45,581 nucleotides of DNA. Source: Byssochlamys sp. IMV 00236 (Eukaryota; Ascomycota; Eurotiomycetes; Eurotiales; Thermoascaceae). Below are positions 43,852-45,581 of the stretch, in pieces. The notes under the pieces are model-generated. The model saw only the letters and a list, made by a program, of their open reading frames with translations, did no database searches and was not told the origin of the DNA. The stretch's first letter is position 1. The number at the start of each line of letters is the position of its first letter. The stretch covers positions 1-45,581 of the forward strand of contig MSJH02000145.1 in NCBI GenBank assembly GCA_001931875.2, written 5' to 3'. The position numbers and the translations under genes are program-made.

Positions 43852-45522
43852 CTACATAAAACAAACCCAAGAAGTTCCAATTTTTTGTTGAGAAGGGTCT
43901 TTAGCATCTAATTCTAATACTTTAAAACATTGATCTATCGGATCATCTATATTCTTTATAGAAAAGTCCCAGCAGAAAAGATGTTCCTCATACTGCTTTT
44001 TACCACGAATTTGGATAATAGCAAATACCTTGGAGTAATCTGGAGATAACTGTATATCTGTAATAGTATAGTACTGGTTTGGTTTTGGTAAAACAGGGAG
44101 TAGCCTGTAGACGATCTTTGCTGTTTGTAGGTCCCAGACATGAATACAATCACTCGTGTCTGGAGTAGGCATTTGCTCTTCTTCACTGTCACTTCTTTCA
44201 TTACCACTATTCATCGATTGGTAGTAAAGATAAAGCTGATAGGGAGTCATTTGGGCAACGTGAGGAGAAGGGTTATGATCTTTCAATGGTGACATATAAC
44301 CTACTTGTTTAGACTGGGAGAGTTTGTTACGCTGAAGGATCACATTTTGAGTAGAAGGTACGATCTTCAGATGCTGACTCTTGTTGGATATTTTTCCCTT
44401 TGTGAGTAAAAAGTACGGGGTCAGTCGAAGCCGAGTGAAGGCAGTGATATCCTCGGTCGTCCACTCCATCCTTGGTGAAGCTTGTGGTATTTTCAATTCG
44501 TATACAAGAGATCCTGTCAAAAGGGAAAAGATCAAGATGGGACCGGAAGCATCCGGGGCACAAGCGACTAAATTATGATTTGCAGCAATTTCACCTACAC
44601 CTTGATACCAGTCATTTCGTTCAGACAAGTAGCGGGAAATATCAATCATGCCACGTTGAGTAGGCCTTTGAAGGCTTTTTGTCTTGTCAGTCATATTGAG
44701 ATCCCACACTTGGATCATACTATCTGCGCCGCCACTTAAAACAGCTATAAAGGGGTTTGTTTTTATAAAGACAGCGCTCTTTCCTGTTAATCACGACTCA
44801 CCTTCGTCATTCATGCTGATACATAATACTCTTCCACGGTGTCCATGCCACATCCTCACCAAGGACCTTTTCTCTAGATCCCATATGGCAACAGTACCGT
44901 TCAAGCCACCTGTAACCAACCAAGGCGTGGATGGAAGTGTGTGATGACAAACAATGGTGTGTGATGCTGCAGCTTCTGGCCAACCGGGCAATTCAAGATT
45001 TGACCATTGTATATACAGTGTTTCATGTGTCTGTGGTGATTGAATCATCAAGCTCTGTTCAGATGCCGTTTGATAGTTTGGATTTGATCGAATGATGGAT
45101 CCATTGTAAGCAAGAGTAAGCGTGGTAAACATACCATGTTCTTGAGGATTACCAACGACGGCGCAGGGGATGAGTGTATCTATTGATCTATCTTGGTCTA
45201 CTTTGGGATAATATCCCGTACAGTGACCAGTATACCAGTTTTTGGTTATCCTATACATATCCTGCCATGTCCTCTTTTGCTTTCCGAGTAAGCCGTTTGT
45301 TTGTGTTAGTTCGGGAAATTGAAGTGACCAGAAACGCCTTGTCTTTAGGAAATCACGGCGACAAGCTCTTGACCAGATCAGTTCGTCAAAGTGAGTAATG
45401 GCGTTGTACCATTGTCGGCACACTCTACTACAGGAAATTAAAGTTGGACCGTCCAAGTGAATAAATATAGATAATAAAAGTTCCGTTGGGAAACGGCCGT
45501 CTGAATGATGTGTGATGCTCAT
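43852..45522 (-). CDS. F-box and WD40-repeat protein
   Basis: Two exons (44802-45522, 43852-44744) give 537 aa. The F-box lies at residues 9-50 (FPTELLLSIFIHLDGPTLI, then CSRVCRQWYNAI). Recognisable WD units follow: VTGGLNGTVAIWDLE, then HGHRGRVLCI, VLSGGADSMIQVWDL (across the intron), CIHVWDLQTAKIV and LFCWDF. F-box proteins bring substrates to an SCF ubiquitin ligase through Skp1, and WD propellers bind the target. Propeller blades are irregular, and a low-complexity insert (RSDSEEEQ) interrupts the later repeats. Substrate unknown. The start ATG follows an A/T tract at the window's end; on the coding strand it is preceded by a T-run like that before the flippase. Confidence 0.88.
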
Positions 45523-45553
45523 TGTGCTAAATTGTAAAGAAGAAAGATAAGAG

Positions 45554-45580
45554 AAAAAAAAAAAAAAAAAAAAAAAAAAA
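45554..45580. repeat. Terminal A27 homopolymer
   Basis: 27 consecutive A at the right end, followed by a final G. On the coding strand of the F-box gene this is a T-run about 30 nt upstream of the start codon. With the T-run at position 1, both window ends are homopolymers. Confidence 0.9.
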
Positions 45581-45581
45581 G

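Noticed and set aside
1..45581. tRNA or rRNA genes
   Set aside because: I looked for T-loop GGTTCGA-type boxes with paired arms and for rRNA-like conserved runs and saw none; a tRNA scan would settle this.

Overview
The window looks like a fragment of a fungal nuclear genome, most probably Mucoromycota (Mucorales-like). The reasons are AT-rich DNA, short (about 45-60 nt) GT-AG introns with CTAAC-type branch sites, standard fungal housekeeping genes, and decayed transposon families of a kind I associate with mucoralean genomes. The phylum call is inference; I could not run a search. The window starts in a T-run and ends in an A-run, so it may be a whole contig broken at homopolymers. All multi-exon models below were spliced by hand and keep frame to a single stop.

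Layout. 0-6.6 kb: a Dnf-type P4 lipid flippase (+) tail-to-tail with an unrecognised coiled-coil/NPF protein (-). 6.6-9.0 kb: gene-poor, with transposon-type relics. 9.0-16.4 kb: glycogen phosphorylase (-), divergent from DEAD-box helicase Dbp8 (+), then a PHO80-like cyclin (-) and twinfilin (-). 16.4-17.8 kb: the 3' end of a decayed TnpB/Fanzor-type gene. 17.8-24.7 kb: DEAD-box helicases Dbp5 (+) and Dbp6/DDX51 (-) tail-to-tail, a Tc1/mariner relic in front of Dbp6, a small secreted Cys-rich protein (+) and a HAD-family phosphatase (-). 24.7-28.4 kb: transposon graveyard holding a Fanzor-like gene with intact zinc-knuckle N-terminus and C-terminal zinc finger but no nuclease core, plus a second Fanzor-like tail. 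28.5-35.2 kb: ORC1 (+) tail-to-tail with a 28-exon GH38 alpha-mannosidase (-). 35.2-45.6 kb: a Gcn4-like bZIP factor (+), a tandem-PH protein (-), a 2.4 kb gene-poor stretch, a multi-pass UPF0658-like membrane protein (+) that appears to need a one-nucleotide exon, and an F-box/WD40 protein (-).

The genes form no pathway operon. Three DEAD-box helicases lie within 10 kb; Dbp8 and Dbp6 serve ribosome assembly and Dbp5 mRNA export. Glycogen phosphorylase, alpha-mannosidase and a PHO80-like cyclin all touch carbohydrate storage or nutrient status, but co-regulation is not shown by the sequence. The most unusual items are the deletion-derived Fanzor-like element, the candidate 1-nt exon, and the cluster of 14-35-nt micro-exons in the mannosidase.
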